Assembly (NCBI GenBank): GCA_938002965.1
Contig: CALKZY010000034.1
Coordinates: 1-64,000, forward strand
Direction: 5' to 3'
From: an uncultured Acidimicrobiales bacterium
GTDB lineage: Bacteria; Actinomycetota; Acidimicrobiia; Acidimicrobiales; SZUA-35
DNA length: 64,000 nt
The position numbers and the translations under genes were made by a program. The notes under the pieces were generated by a model. The model had not been told where the DNA came from, did not search any database, and worked only from the letters and a program-made list of their open reading frames with translations. Below are positions 30,329-39,594 of the stretch, piece by piece (the stretch's first letter is position 1; every line of letters begins with the position of its first letter).

Positions 30329-31406
30329 TGGTCGTGTCCTCGGTGGTCGTGGTCGGAACGGTCGTTGTGGTGGTCGTCGATGGAGCAGTCGTGGTGGTGG
30401 TGGCAGGAATGTCACCTTCACCCGACTCTGCAACGCTTGATCCACCGGCTGGTGATCCAATACGCTCCGAGGCGTCACCGAAGGCCAAGCTGCCAGCGCC
30501 AGCGCCGGAGTTCTCAGTATCCTCGTAGGGTGTGAGTCGGCCTTCGACCTCGCCCGGCAGAACCTGACTGGTCGGGTCTTGAGGCAGGATGGCCCGAGGG
30601 ATGTAGTCGTCGGGTACAAGCGACAAGTACAGGTTGTCCCGACCAACGTTCAGAATGGTTTGGGCTGCTTCAGGCGGAACGGCCAAGGTGATGATGCCCT
30701 GAGCCTGTTGAAGCTGCTCGCCCTCCTCGGTGGCCGCTGTCTCGCCGAGATCGAGAGTCAACTGGCCACCAACGGCCAGCACTTCTGCCTTTTGGTAGAC
30801 CATGCGGGTGTCGACCGGGTAGACGTCGATGATAATCGGGCGAACCGTGTCGCTCTTTTCGAGTTCTTCGGTCAATTCTGCGACCGCAGCGTCGGTCATC
30901 GGGACCTCGGGGTCGTTCTCGAAGAACGGTGTATCCCAGGGCCGCTCGGCCATGACGTTCACGAAGTCGCCGGGTTCGATGAGGTAGGCGGCACCCCGAA
31001 CCTGGTCGACGCTGACAGTGACAGTGACCAGACCTCGTTCAGCTAGCCGGTCGGTAATACCTGTCTTGGCAACGCTGGGCGAGACGAAGCTGCCCGAGAC
31101 CAGGGCCATGTTGGCCGGTAGGTCGGCGATGGCGACGAGGCCGCCAAGCTCGGCAGCGGGATCGACAACCGCGGTAGCCGGACGCAGCCGTTGAGCGACC
31201 ACCTCCGTTCCGATCAGATTCTGCTCGATCGCCAACTCAGCTGGCGTCCCCTTAGGAATGGGGGCCTTCGCCACCCACACCTCAACGGGGGTGCCAGCCT
31301 CGCCAACTTCAGTCTCGGCGTTTCTCACATAGCTGAGAAGGCCCAGTGCGGCAAAGGCTCCAAGAGCCACCGCAATTATCAGGATCACCGTCCGTCGTGA
31401 CGTCAC
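30321..31406 (-). CDS. cpaB: Tad pilus assembly protein CpaB (RcpC/SAF domain)
   Basis: I place the start at GTG 31406 because GAGGAGAG lies six bases before it and the protein then begins MTSRRTVILIIAVALGAF, a membrane anchor as in other CpaB proteins. A frame opening 130 bp upstream has no such signal. After the anchor comes a SAF domain (VEVWVAKAPIPKGTPAE), then the RcpC region with VSVDQVRGAAYLIEPGDFVNV. The C-terminus is low-complexity Thr/Ser. It is the first gene of the Tad run; no secretin or prepilin peptidase gene is in the window. Confidence 0.88.
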   Translation of the reverse strand: MTSRRTVILIIAVALGAFAALGLLSYVRNAETEVGEAGTPVEVWVAKAPIPKGTPAELAIEQNLIGTEVVAQRLRPATAVVDPAAELGGLVAIADLPANMALVSGSFVSPSVAKTGITDRLAERGLVTVTVSVDQVRGAAYLIEPGDFVNVMAERPWDTPFFENDPEVPMTDAAVAELTEELEKSDTVRPIIIDVYPVDTRMVYQKAEVLAVGGQLTLDLGETAATEEGEQLQQAQGIITLAVPPEAAQTILNVGRDNLYLSLVPDDYIPRAILPQDPTSQVLPGEVEGRLTPYEDTENSGAGAGSLAFGDASERIGSPAGGSSVAESGEGDIPATTTTTAPSTTTTTTVPTTTTEDTTSE

Positions 31407-31530
31407 GACACTCTCCTCGTTCCAGAACCAGCTCATAGCCGGCGTTCGTACTTGAGGTCCTAGTCGGTTGAATCCGCACGACAGGTTAGGCTTTCGCCCA
31501 AGTTCATCCCGAAACGATGCCGGATCGACG

Positions 31531-31567
31531 AAAAACAAAGGAGCCGACCGGCTAGGTCGGCTCCTTT
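31531..31567 (-). terminator. Rho-independent terminator of rpsA
   Basis: A perfect 13-bp stem (31537-31549 with 31555-31567, loop of 5) is followed on the minus strand by GTTTTTC. It lies 45 bp past the rpsA stop. This is the best intrinsic terminator in the window and isolates rpsA from the Tad cluster. Confidence 0.9.
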
Positions 31568-31612
31568 ACAAGATTTCTCAGTTCTCGGCGATTGGCATCG
31601 CCAGAGTTCTTG

Positions 31613-33163
31613 TTATTCGACGGTGTCAGGTTCCACGGCCTCGGCCGCTGCTTCAGGGGCGGGTGCCGCCTCTGAAGCAGGGGCGGGTGCCGCCTCTGCT
31701 TCAACAACCGGCTCTGCCTCAGCCTCAACAACGGGCTCTGCTTCAACCACGGGTTCGGCTGCTACAGCAGCCTCGTCAGAGACAGGGGCAGCGACGGCCT
31801 CAGGCACAGGCGCGCCCTCGGCGGGAGGCTCGGGTGCGGGGGTACCGTCTCCGGGCGATTCAAGCTCCGCGTAATATTCGGCCCAAGCGGCCTCAACTGC
31901 GGGGTCGACTTCGCTAGGTCCGATGTAGTTGCCCTGATCGTCGAAGGCGTGCTCGCCGAAGTGCTCCTGGTATTCCTGAGCAACGACGCCACCTTCGGCG
32001 GCCTGCTTGATTGACAGGCTGATCCGTCGACGCTGGAGGTCAATGTCAATGATCTTGACCCACAGCTCTTCACCAGGTGTCACGACCTGCTCAGGCAAAT
32101 CGATGTGGTGGGCCGACATCTCCGAGATGTGAACCAATCCTTCGATGCCGTCGCCAACTTGAACGAACGAACCGAACGGCACCAGCTTGGTGACACGGCC
32201 ATAAACCAATTCGCCAACCCGGTGACCGGAAGCGAACTCCTGCCATGGATCCTGCTGGGTGGCTTTCAGCGAGAGGCTGATTCGCTCTCGGTCCATGTCG
32301 ACTTCAAGCACCTGCACGGTGACCTCGTCACCAACTGCGACTACGGAGCCGGGGTGGTCGACGTGCTTCCAGGACAGCTCAGAAACGTGGATCAGTCCGT
32401 CCATGCCGCCAAGATCGACGAAGGCGCCGAAGTTGACCACCGATGATACTACGCCGCTGCGGACCTCGCCGGGGCTGAGGTTCGTCAGGAAGTCTTCGCG
32501 CTGTTCCTTCTGCGTCTCTTCGAGGTAGGCCCGACGTGAGAGAACAACGTTGTTCCGATTCTTGTCCAGCTCGATGATTTTGGCATCGATGGAGCGACCG
32601 ATGTAGGGCTGCAGGTCACGTACCCGTCGCAGCTCAACCAACGAGGCTGGGAGGAAGCCGCGTAGACCGATGTCGACAATCAAGCCGCCCTTGACGACCT
32701 CGATGACCGGACCGGACACCATACCGTCTTGCTCTTTGATGGCTTCGATTGAGCCCCAAGCCCGCTCGTACTGAGCACGCTTCTTCGACAGAAGAAGTCG
32801 GCCGTCTTTGTCTTCCTTCTGGAGAACTAGGGCTTCGACTTCATCCCCGATGGAGACAAGCTCGCCCGGGTCCACGTCGTTTCGTATTGAGAGTTCGCGG
32901 GCTGGGATGACGCCTTCGGACTTGTAGCCGATGTCAACCAGCACCTCGTCCTTGTCAACTCGGACCACGGTTCCGTTGACCATTTGACCGTCATCGACGA
33001 TCACCATGGAGGCGGCGTAGGCATCGTCCAGCGAGCCTTCGAGATCATTGGCCGTGATCTGACGCGGCACGTATTCTTCGGTTAGTTGCGCCAGCTGATC
33101 AGCTGCGTTGTCTTCGAGGGCGTCGCTCATTAGCTCTTCGGTTGGTATGTCGGTCGTCGACAC
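31613..33163 (-). CDS. rpsA: 30S ribosomal protein S1
   Basis: The 516-residue protein has four S1 RNA-binding repeats, recognisable from MVNGTVVRVDKDEVLVDIGY, VSGPVIEVVKGGLIVDIGLR, RSGVVSSVVNFGAFVDLGGM and VYGRVTKLVPFGSFVQVGDG. Four repeats is the usual actinobacterial form (E. coli has six). The last 90 residues are a low-complexity Ala/Glu/Pro/Val tail with VVEAEAEP-type repeats. The start may be GTG 33163 or ATG 33130; the latter has GAAGAG just upstream. It sits downstream of polA, as in mycobacteria, and before a strong terminator. Confidence 0.95.
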   Translation of the reverse strand: MSTTDIPTEELMSDALEDNAADQLAQLTEEYVPRQITANDLEGSLDDAYAASMVIVDDGQMVNGTVVRVDKDEVLVDIGYKSEGVIPARELSIRNDVDPGELVSIGDEVEALVLQKEDKDGRLLLSKKRAQYERAWGSIEAIKEQDGMVSGPVIEVVKGGLIVDIGLRGFLPASLVELRRVRDLQPYIGRSIDAKIIELDKNRNNVVLSRRAYLEETQKEQREDFLTNLSPGEVRSGVVSSVVNFGAFVDLGGMDGLIHVSELSWKHVDHPGSVVAVGDEVTVQVLEVDMDRERISLSLKATQQDPWQEFASGHRVGELVYGRVTKLVPFGSFVQVGDGIEGLVHISEMSAHHIDLPEQVVTPGEELWVKIIDIDLQRRRISLSIKQAAEGGVVAQEYQEHFGEHAFDDQGNYIGPSEVDPAVEAAWAEYYAELESPGDGTPAPEPPAEGAPVPEAVAAPVSDEAAVAAEPVVEAEPVVEAEAEPVVEAEAAPAPASEAAPAPEAAAEAVEPDTVE

Positions 33164-33382
33164 GATTAGGGGACACTTTCATATCGTTGTCGGTGCTTCC
33201 GTCATCCTGGCTCCGGTAGCCGATTGAACGGTCTCCCGGCCGGATCTTCGAACGCTGTTTGCATCCGACGGGCGGTGGGTACACCAACAAGGGCGGGACT
33301 TTCCCGACCGCTAGCCAGGCTATCAGGAGATTTGCGGGCCAAGTCTGAAACTGCTAGTGATTCTCGGTGCCGGGCGGGCCGA

Positions 33383-36091
33383 TCAGTCCTTGCAATCAGC
33401 CCAGGTTTCGCCAACGGCGATGTTCACGGCCAAAGGTACGCGCAGCTCAAAGGCGGCGCTCATCTCCGCATCGACCATCTGTTGGATCTCGCCAACCTCG
33501 TCATTCGGTGCATCCAAAATGACCTCGTCGTGCACCTGCAGGACAACCTTGGTCGAATGCCGACCTTGGCGAAGCAACTTGTCCAGACGAATGAGGGCGA
33601 CTTTGAAGATATCGGCCGCCAAGCCCTGAATTCCAGCATTCATAGCCTGGCGCTCACCGGCTTGGCGGACATTTCTGTTATCGCTCATCAACTCCGGGAT
33701 GGCCCGTCGCCGACCGAACAACGTTTCGGTGTAGCCCCGGTTTCGGGCCTCGGTGACCGTGTCATCCATGTACTGTCTGACGGCCGGGAAACCCTCGAAG
33801 TAGGCGGCCAGAATGCTCTGGGCTTCGCTCGTAGCGATGCCAAGCCTTTGGCCCAGTCCATAGGCTTCCATGCCGTAAGCCAAGCCGTAGGAAACCATCT
33901 TGGCCTTGCTGCGCTGCTCAAAGGTGACATCTTCGGGTTCAACTTCGAACACTCGAGCTGCGGTGATCGAATGAATGTCGTCGTTGGCACGAAATGCTTC
34001 GATGAGTCCGGGATCGTCGGCCAAATGGGCGATGCAACGAAGCTCAATCTGGTTGTAATCGGCCACTACAAGGCGACAGCCTTCAGAAGCCACAAACGCT
34101 TCGCGAAAGGTCCGACCTAGTTCGGACCGGACCGGGATGTTGTGCAAATTCGGATTCTCGCTGGACAGTCGCCCGGTTCTAGCGACCGTTTGGTTGAACG
34201 TGGCGTGGATACGGCCGTCGTCGTCGACAGCGTCAACCAACGGCTGGCCGTAGGTAGATCGCAGTTTCTCCACTTCTCGATAGCGAAGCAATTGATCGAT
34301 GATGGGATGCTCACCACTCAGCTTCTCCAGGGTCGCCTGGTCAGTGGAGTAGCCGGTCTTGGTTTTCTTCTGTGGGGTGAGCTCGAGTTTCTCGAACAGG
34401 ATCTCCCGCAGTTTCTTCGTCGAGTTGACGTTGAAGTCTTCCCCGGCCGACTCCTGGATGGCTCTAGAAAGGCTCTGGGCCTCGTCGGTCATCGACTGGT
34501 TCAGTTCACTGAGGCGATCTACGTCCGCTGCGATCCCCTCGTGCTCCATCCGGGCTAGAACTTCGACCAGTGGAACTTCGACGTCGTTGTTCAACTGGGT
34601 GAGACCGTCAGTCTCGATCTGGGCGGAAAGCGAAGCCATGGCTAGCGCTACAGCTATCGCTTCGGCCGCCGCTACGTCTGCTGGGGTTCGACCGGCGTCA
34701 CCAAAATCCAACTGTCCCTCGGGAGCAGCTGCACCCTCCGGCATGGCGTAGTCGGTATAGGTTTCCAATACCGCCACCAGCGGGTAGGAGTTGCCAGCGG
34801 GGTCTAGAAGATAAGCGGCAAGTGAGTTATCGAACACCAGCTTGATGTCCTCAATGCCTTGGTCCATCAGGGCACGAAGTAGCTTTTTGCCATCATGGGC
34901 CACTACGCCGGGTCCGTCCGGCCCGAAGAGTTGAGACCTCGCTTCGACCATCGCCGGTTCGGCAAGATCTGTCACGCTAAGCCACACGACATCGGCCGAG
35001 GGTTCGGCGCCGTTGGCCGGAACAAGGGCGATACCGGCCAGAGCCTCGCTGCTTTCATCAAACGCCCCAGCCACGGCCACTGGGTCATCACTGGCGGCTA
35101 GCGCCGCCATCTTGGCGATGGCATCACCTCCGCTAGCGGCGACCGGCTGCGACAAAATAACAGTCCGCTCCACGGCGTCGCTGCCGGGCTGATCGCCGAA
35201 GGCTTCCTCAAAGCGGGCGTACAGCGTCCGGAACTCTAGGAAGTCGAAGAGTTTCCGTACCGTCTCACCGTCGTAGGGTTGGCGACCAAGGAGCGCTTCG
35301 ACCTCGACTTCGAGATCCAGGTCCCGCAACAACTCCATGATGACGGTATTGATCCGAACTTGATCCTCGGCAGCGGCCAGGTTCTCCTTCAGTTTTGGCG
35401 TCTGTTCATCGAGATGCTCATAGATCCCGTCAATGTCGCCATACTTGTTGAGCAACTTGGCTGCGGTCTTCTCCCCCACTCCGGGAACGCCGGGAAGGTT
35501 ATCCGACGGATCACCGCGTAGCGCGGCGTATTGAACGTACTTGGTCGGTTCGACGCCAGTGCGCTCCAAGATGCCCGCTTCGTCATACAAGGCATAGTCG
35601 CTCACCCCACGCTTGTTGTAGACGACCCGCACATATGGGTCGGCGACAAGTTGGTAGCTGTCGCGGTCGCCGGTAACCAACAGCACGTCGATCTTCTCGG
35701 CCGCAGCCCGGCTGGCCAACGTGGCCAAAATGTCGTCGGCCTCGAAGCCGACCAGCTCAAGTTGAGGAATCATCAGGGCATCGAGCACTTCGCGAACAAG
35801 CCCCATCTGCTGGCGCAAGATGTCCGGAGCGGCCGACCTGTTGGCCTTGTAGGTCTCGACCTGTTCGTGTCGGAAGGTGGGCTCGGGCCGATCAAAAGCG
35901 ACAGCAATGCCATCCGGCTGATGGTCCCGCACCAGATTAATAAGCATCGACGTGAAGCCGAAGACTGCGTTGGTGACCTGTCCGCTTGCAGTGGCCAAGT
36001 CCTGCGGTAAAGCGTGAAAGGCGCGGTAGGTCAGCGAGTTCCCGTCGATGAGCATAAGCGTCGGCATCAACACCGAGCCTACGCCCGACAT
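33383..36091 (-). CDS. polA: DNA polymerase I
   Basis: The 902-residue enzyme has an N-terminal 5'-3' exonuclease (LMLIDGNSLTYRAFHALP, DDILATLA, VTGDRDSYQLV), a middle domain without the DxE and other acidic residues of a proofreading nuclease, and a C-terminal polymerase with motif A DYNQIELR, motif B RSKAKMVSYGLAYG and motif C QVHDEVILD. Tyrosine occupies the position of E. coli Phe762, which predicts low discrimination against dideoxynucleotides, as known for mycobacterial Pol I. It fills gaps in repair and removes primers. The start may instead be the ATG at 36067. Confidence 0.97.
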   Translation of the reverse strand: MSGVGSVLMPTLMLIDGNSLTYRAFHALPQDLATASGQVTNAVFGFTSMLINLVRDHQPDGIAVAFDRPEPTFRHEQVETYKANRSAAPDILRQQMGLVREVLDALMIPQLELVGFEADDILATLASRAAAEKIDVLLVTGDRDSYQLVADPYVRVVYNKRGVSDYALYDEAGILERTGVEPTKYVQYAALRGDPSDNLPGVPGVGEKTAAKLLNKYGDIDGIYEHLDEQTPKLKENLAAAEDQVRINTVIMELLRDLDLEVEVEALLGRQPYDGETVRKLFDFLEFRTLYARFEEAFGDQPGSDAVERTVILSQPVAASGGDAIAKMAALAASDDPVAVAGAFDESSEALAGIALVPANGAEPSADVVWLSVTDLAEPAMVEARSQLFGPDGPGVVAHDGKKLLRALMDQGIEDIKLVFDNSLAAYLLDPAGNSYPLVAVLETYTDYAMPEGAAAPEGQLDFGDAGRTPADVAAAEAIAVALAMASLSAQIETDGLTQLNNDVEVPLVEVLARMEHEGIAADVDRLSELNQSMTDEAQSLSRAIQESAGEDFNVNSTKKLREILFEKLELTPQKKTKTGYSTDQATLEKLSGEHPIIDQLLRYREVEKLRSTYGQPLVDAVDDDGRIHATFNQTVARTGRLSSENPNLHNIPVRSELGRTFREAFVASEGCRLVVADYNQIELRCIAHLADDPGLIEAFRANDDIHSITAARVFEVEPEDVTFEQRSKAKMVSYGLAYGMEAYGLGQRLGIATSEAQSILAAYFEGFPAVRQYMDDTVTEARNRGYTETLFGRRRAIPELMSDNRNVRQAGERQAMNAGIQGLAADIFKVALIRLDKLLRQGRHSTKVVLQVHDEVILDAPNDEVGEIQQMVDAEMSAAFELRVPLAVNIAVGETWADCKD

Positions 36092-36166
36092 CGGGCTTTA
36101 CGAATGACCCCTTAGACTCGCCAAGCGGCAGTTAACACCGAGGCTCAACCATCTGGGCTGGACCGG

Positions 36167-36745
36167 CTAGGGGCTCAGATCACCGTCGAGAACCTGCTGG
36201 GCGACGTCCCGCATCTGGAGCCGCTTACTCATCGCCGTGGTCTGCAGGAAGCGGAAGGCATCCTGCTCGGGCATCGAGTGGGTGTCCATCAACGCACCCT
36301 TGGCCCGATCCACCAACTTGCGCGTCTCGAGCTGATCGGTCAACGATTCGGTCTGCTCCGACAGTGCCGCCAACTCTCGGAAGCGAGCCACAGCCAGCTC
36401 GATGGCGGGCACAAGCTCAGTCTGTTGATAGGGCTTGATGAGATACGCCATCGCCCCGGCCTGTGTCGCCTGCTCAACCAGGTCACGCTGAGAGAAGGCG
36501 GTCAGGATCACGACGGCGGCCAGCCGCTCGGACACAATGTCCGAGGCGGCAGCCAGGCCGTCAAGACGCGGCATCTTGATATCGAGAATGGCAACGTCGG
36601 GACGTAATTCGCGGGTCAGCTCAACGGCTTCGACGCCGTCCCCAGCCTCACCGACCACGTTGTAGCCGACTTCGGCGAGCGACTCTCGCAGATCGAGCCG
36701 AATCAATGGTTCGTCTTCAGCTATGACAATTGTCTTGGTGCTCAC
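36167..36745 (-). CDS. Response regulator with ANTAR RNA-binding domain
   Basis: The 192-residue protein pairs a receiver (acidic EDE at 10-12, phospho-Asp55 in VAILDIKMP, Thr and Lys at ILTAFS and YLIKPY) with a short coiled coil and a C-terminal ANTAR domain (LVDRAKGALMDTHSMPEQDA). ANTAR regulators such as mycobacterial PdtaR bind paired hairpins in RNA and act as antiterminators when phosphorylated. No kinase is adjacent. Its GTG start overlaps the upstream coiled-coil gene by 4 bp. The gene lies just upstream of polA, 75 bp away. Confidence 0.93.
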   Translation of the reverse strand: MSTKTIVIAEDEPLIRLDLRESLAEVGYNVVGEAGDGVEAVELTRELRPDVAILDIKMPRLDGLAAASDIVSERLAAVVILTAFSQRDLVEQATQAGAMAYLIKPYQQTELVPAIELAVARFRELAALSEQTESLTDQLETRKLVDRAKGALMDTHSMPEQDAFRFLQTTAMSKRLQMRDVAQQVLDGDLSP

Positions 36746-37035
36746 GACTGTCGCTCCTGCAACTGATCCAACAGTTGGTCTTGTTTCGCTTCAAGTTCCT
36801 CAAGTTGATTCTTGATGGCGTCCCGATCCCGTTGCAGCGCAGCGGCCGCCCGGGTGGCATCGCGATGCTCGGCGGCAGCTAGCGGCGTTTCAGAGACAAG
36901 TGACCTAAGCCGGGAGTCCTCCGCCTCGTCCACGACCTGCAGGAGTTGCTCGTCCAGGACCAGTAGCTCCTGGCGCAATCGGCGGGCCTCATCCGTGACT
37001 GCCTTTAAACGCTTTTCCACCGAGCGGCGAAACAA
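36742..37035 (-). CDS. Small coiled-coil protein of unknown function
   Basis: From a TTG start at 37035 (GGAG five bases upstream) the protein is 97 residues and nearly all heptad-repeat helix, rich in Glu, Gln, Leu and Arg (RRLRQELLVLDEQLLQVVDE, then KNQLEELEAKQDQLLDQL). A longer frame opening at 37083 would run into the tRNA-Leu gene and is unlikely. It begins 23 bp after that tRNA and ends in a 4-bp overlap with the ANTAR regulator, so the three may share a transcript. I recognise no family. Confidence 0.7.
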   Translation of the reverse strand: MFRRSVEKRLKAVTDEARRLRQELLVLDEQLLQVVDEAEDSRLRSLVSETPLAAAEHRDATRAAAALQRDRDAIKNQLEELEAKQDQLLDQLQERQS

Positions 37036-37058
37036 TACCTCTCCAACCTGACTTGTAG

Positions 37059-37141
<83 letters not shown>

Positions 37142-37151
37142 TCAAGCTACG

Positions 37152-37157
37152 AGCATA
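37152..37157 (-). promoter_or_regulatory. Possible -10 element (TATGCT) for tRNA-Leu(CAA)
   Basis: TATGCT lies 10 bp before the mature tRNA 5' end. No good -35 is evident at 17 bp. An ACCGT/ACGGT inverted repeat (37163-37174) lies just upstream. The rest of the divergent region toward fabD (to 37298) shows no other clear element. Confidence 0.35.
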
Positions 37158-37298
37158 CAACGACCGTACACGGTAGTAGTCGACCAATTTGAACCTCCCA
37201 GCGAAACTGGCTTGCGCCTGCGGTCCTCCAGCTCCAGCCGACCGATGTATGTTGAGATACTTGAAACGTTCTCCACTCCCACTAGGTCAGATCTTTCG

Positions 37299-38498
37299 AT
37301 GAGTTCGGTCATGATTGCATTCACCTATCCGGGCCAAGGCTCTCAGAAGGAAGGAATGGGCTCCGCGTGGGTCGAGCACCCCTCCTGGGAACTAGTGGCG
37401 GAAGCTTCGGAGATCGCCGGACGCGATCTTGAACATCTTCTTTTGCGAGCCGACACCGCCGAGTTGACCGAGACCCGAAACTCCCAGTTGTCGACATACG
37501 TCCTGAGCATGGTGGCCCTCGACGCGGTGGAGCGAACCGGGATCGAGCCGGCCTTTCATGCCGGCCATAGCCTCGGAGAATATTCAGCCCTGACCGCGGC
37601 CGGCGTCTTGAGCTTCGCCGGAGGAGTTCAGCTGGTAACCGAACGAGGCGATGCCATGCAGGCAGCGGCCGACAGCTCCGAGGGCACCATGGCCGCCGTC
37701 CTAGGTCTAGATGACGAGCAAGTTGATTTGGCCTGTCGGCGGGCCGATGGTGAAGTCTGGGTCGCGAACTACAACTCGGCCGGTCAAGTCGTAATAGCCG
37801 GCGACGAAGACGGCCTGGCCAAGGCAGGCGAACTGGCCAAGGAACTCGGTGCCAAACGGGTCATGCCCATCAAGGTGGGAGGCGCGTTTCACACCCCGTT
37901 CATGTCGCCAGCGCGAGATCGGCTGCGCAAAGCCATCGCAGAAACCGAGTTTAGGGACGCCCACCGAGCGGTGTTCGCCAACGTCGACGCCGCTCCGCAC
38001 GAAGCGGCAGATGACTGGCCAGGGCTGCTGGGAGCACAGTTGACCAGCCCGGTCCGCTGGCGTCAGACCCTCCATGCGCTCGACGAGGCAGGCACCACCG
38101 TTTACCTCGAGATCGGTCCTGGAACGACGTTGACCGGCCTGGTGAAACGAACCCTGAAGGGATCTAACTGCCTCAGTGTGGCCGCACCGGACGACGTCGA
38201 CTCGCTACTCGAGAACCTGTCCAGTGCCCGGGAGTCAACTGCGGTGGCCGAGGGCGAAAGTCTCTACGCGGTCGAACGTCTTATTGTCAGCCCGGCCAAT
38301 GGAGTCTTCGAACCCCATTCAACCGTCACCCCCGGTATCGAGCTCCAACGCGGTGACGCCGTAGGCATCGTGGGAACAACCGAAGTCCTCTCAGCCTTCG
38401 CCGGCAAGGTCGAAGGCCTTCTGGCCATGGCCGGCGAGAGAGTAACAACATCGCAACCGCTGGCGTGGCTACGGGCCCCGTCAGTCGGCAACCCTTAA
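37299..38498 (+). CDS. fabD: Malonyl-CoA:ACP transacylase FabD with C-terminal BCCP-like domain
   Basis: FabD moves malonyl from CoA to acyl carrier protein. I take the ATG at 37299, because the family normally begins at IAFTYPGQGSQ. The nucleophile is Ser91 in GHSLGEY and the catalytic histidine is His198 in GGAFHTPF; NYNSAGQVVIAG and EIGPGTTL complete the fold. The core ends near residue 310. The last 70 residues (about 328-392) look like a biotin/lipoyl carrier fold: VSPANGVFEP, a GDAVGIVG strand, then FAGKVEGLLAMAGERV and QPLAWL, but with no EAMKM biotinylation motif. It heads fabD-fabH-fabG-acpP-fabF. Confidence 0.93.
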   Translation: MSSVMIAFTYPGQGSQKEGMGSAWVEHPSWELVAEASEIAGRDLEHLLLRADTAELTETRNSQLSTYVLSMVALDAVERTGIEPAFHAGHSLGEYSALTAAGVLSFAGGVQLVTERGDAMQAAADSSEGTMAAVLGLDDEQVDLACRRADGEVWVANYNSAGQVVIAGDEDGLAKAGELAKELGAKRVMPIKVGGAFHTPFMSPARDRLRKAIAETEFRDAHRAVFANVDAAPHEAADDWPGLLGAQLTSPVRWRQTLHALDEAGTTVYLEIGPGTTLTGLVKRTLKGSNCLSVAAPDDVDSLLENLSSARESTAVAEGESLYAVERLIVSPANGVFEPHSTVTPGIELQRGDAVGIVGTTEVLSAFAGKVEGLLAMAGERVTTSQPLAWLRAPSVGNP

Positions 38499-38540
38499 TC
38501 GACGGCATCCGAGCCTTAGGTAAAGAGTCGAGGAATCTGC

Positions 38541-39521
38541 ATGAACGAGACAACGACGGACGCCACACAAAATGGACCGACGGCGGGAACCGGGCCATGG
38601 GGTCTCAAGTTGGCCGGAGTCGGGGCTGCGCTGCCACCCAAGGTCTTGACCAACGACGACCTAACCGCGTGGATGGACACCACCGACGAATGGATCCGCG
38701 AACGGACTGGGATCGGCGAGCGCCGCCTGGGAGGCACCACATCGGGTTTGGCCACCGAAGCGGCCAGAGCCGCTCTCGAAGCCGCCAACACTCAACCCGA
38801 GGAGATCGAGCAGGTCATTCTTGCCACCACTAGCCCTGACTACATGTTGCCCGGAACAGCGCCGGCCGTAGCCCGCGAGTTAGGGATCGAATGCGGGGCC
38901 TTCGATCTACAGGCCGCGTGTTCCGGCTGGGTATACGGCTTGGTCGTCGCCAATGGCCTGATCGCCCAGGGGATGAAGAAGATCTTGGTTATCGGGGCCG
39001 AGACCTTGGATCGTATGACGGACTATCACGATCGGGGCACCGGCATCCTGTTCGGCAACGGCGCTGGCGCTGTTGTGGTTGAACGAGACGAGAGCAACGG
39101 CGGTCAGCTGCTGTCGTGGGATCTCGGCTCCAACGGCCAGCACGTCCACATCCTCTACTCCGAACACGACGGCAAGATCCAGATGGATGGCCGTGAAGTA
39201 TTCCGTCAAGCCGTCACCGTCATCCAGCAATCAGCCACGGCAGCTCTGCAGCGGGCCGGACTGACTGTTGACGACATCGATCTTGTCATCCCGCATCAAG
39301 CCAATATTCGCATCGTCGAGGCTGCATGGAAACGACTTGGTTTTTCCATGGACAAGACCGAGATGGTGCTGGAACACACCGGGAACACGTCGGCGGCCTC
39401 GATCCCCTTGGCTCTCGACAACGCTCTCGCCAACGGGCGCATCCAATCCGGATCGACCGTCATGTTCGTCGGCTTCGGGGCAGGCATGACATGGGCCAGT
39501 GCCGTCGTACGGTGGGCCTGA
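38541..39521 (+). CDS. fabH: Beta-ketoacyl-ACP synthase III
   Basis: FabH starts fatty-acid chains by condensing an acyl-CoA with malonyl-ACP. The triad is Cys127 (QAACSGW), His252 (IPHQANIRI) and Asn282 (EHTGNTSAAS). GNGAGAVVV and the C-terminal LFVGFGAGMTW-like end (MFVGFGAGMTWAS) are present. Length 326 is normal. GAGGA lies six bases before the ATG. It follows fabD by 42 bp. Confidence 0.97.
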   Translation: MNETTTDATQNGPTAGTGPWGLKLAGVGAALPPKVLTNDDLTAWMDTTDEWIRERTGIGERRLGGTTSGLATEAARAALEAANTQPEEIEQVILATTSPDYMLPGTAPAVARELGIECGAFDLQAACSGWVYGLVVANGLIAQGMKKILVIGAETLDRMTDYHDRGTGILFGNGAGAVVVERDESNGGQLLSWDLGSNGQHVHILYSEHDGKIQMDGREVFRQAVTVIQQSATAALQRAGLTVDDIDLVIPHQANIRIVEAAWKRLGFSMDKTEMVLEHTGNTSAASIPLALDNALANGRIQSGSTVMFVGFGAGMTWASAVVRWA

Positions 39522-39594
39522 GAGAGCACACGTTGATCGCACCTCAAGCTCACCGAGTCCCACGAGGATCGATGAACGTTCCACGGGAGAACCG

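Noticed and set aside
30329-30646. N-terminal extension of CpaE of more than 100 residues
   Set aside because: It runs through the 3' end of cpaB, is Arg/Pro-rich like an off-frame translation, and the GTG at 30328 at the cpaB stop explains the start better.
31623-31874. Ala/Ser/Gly-rich small protein on the plus strand
   Set aside because: It is the complement of the repetitive Ala/Glu/Pro/Val tail of ribosomal protein S1.
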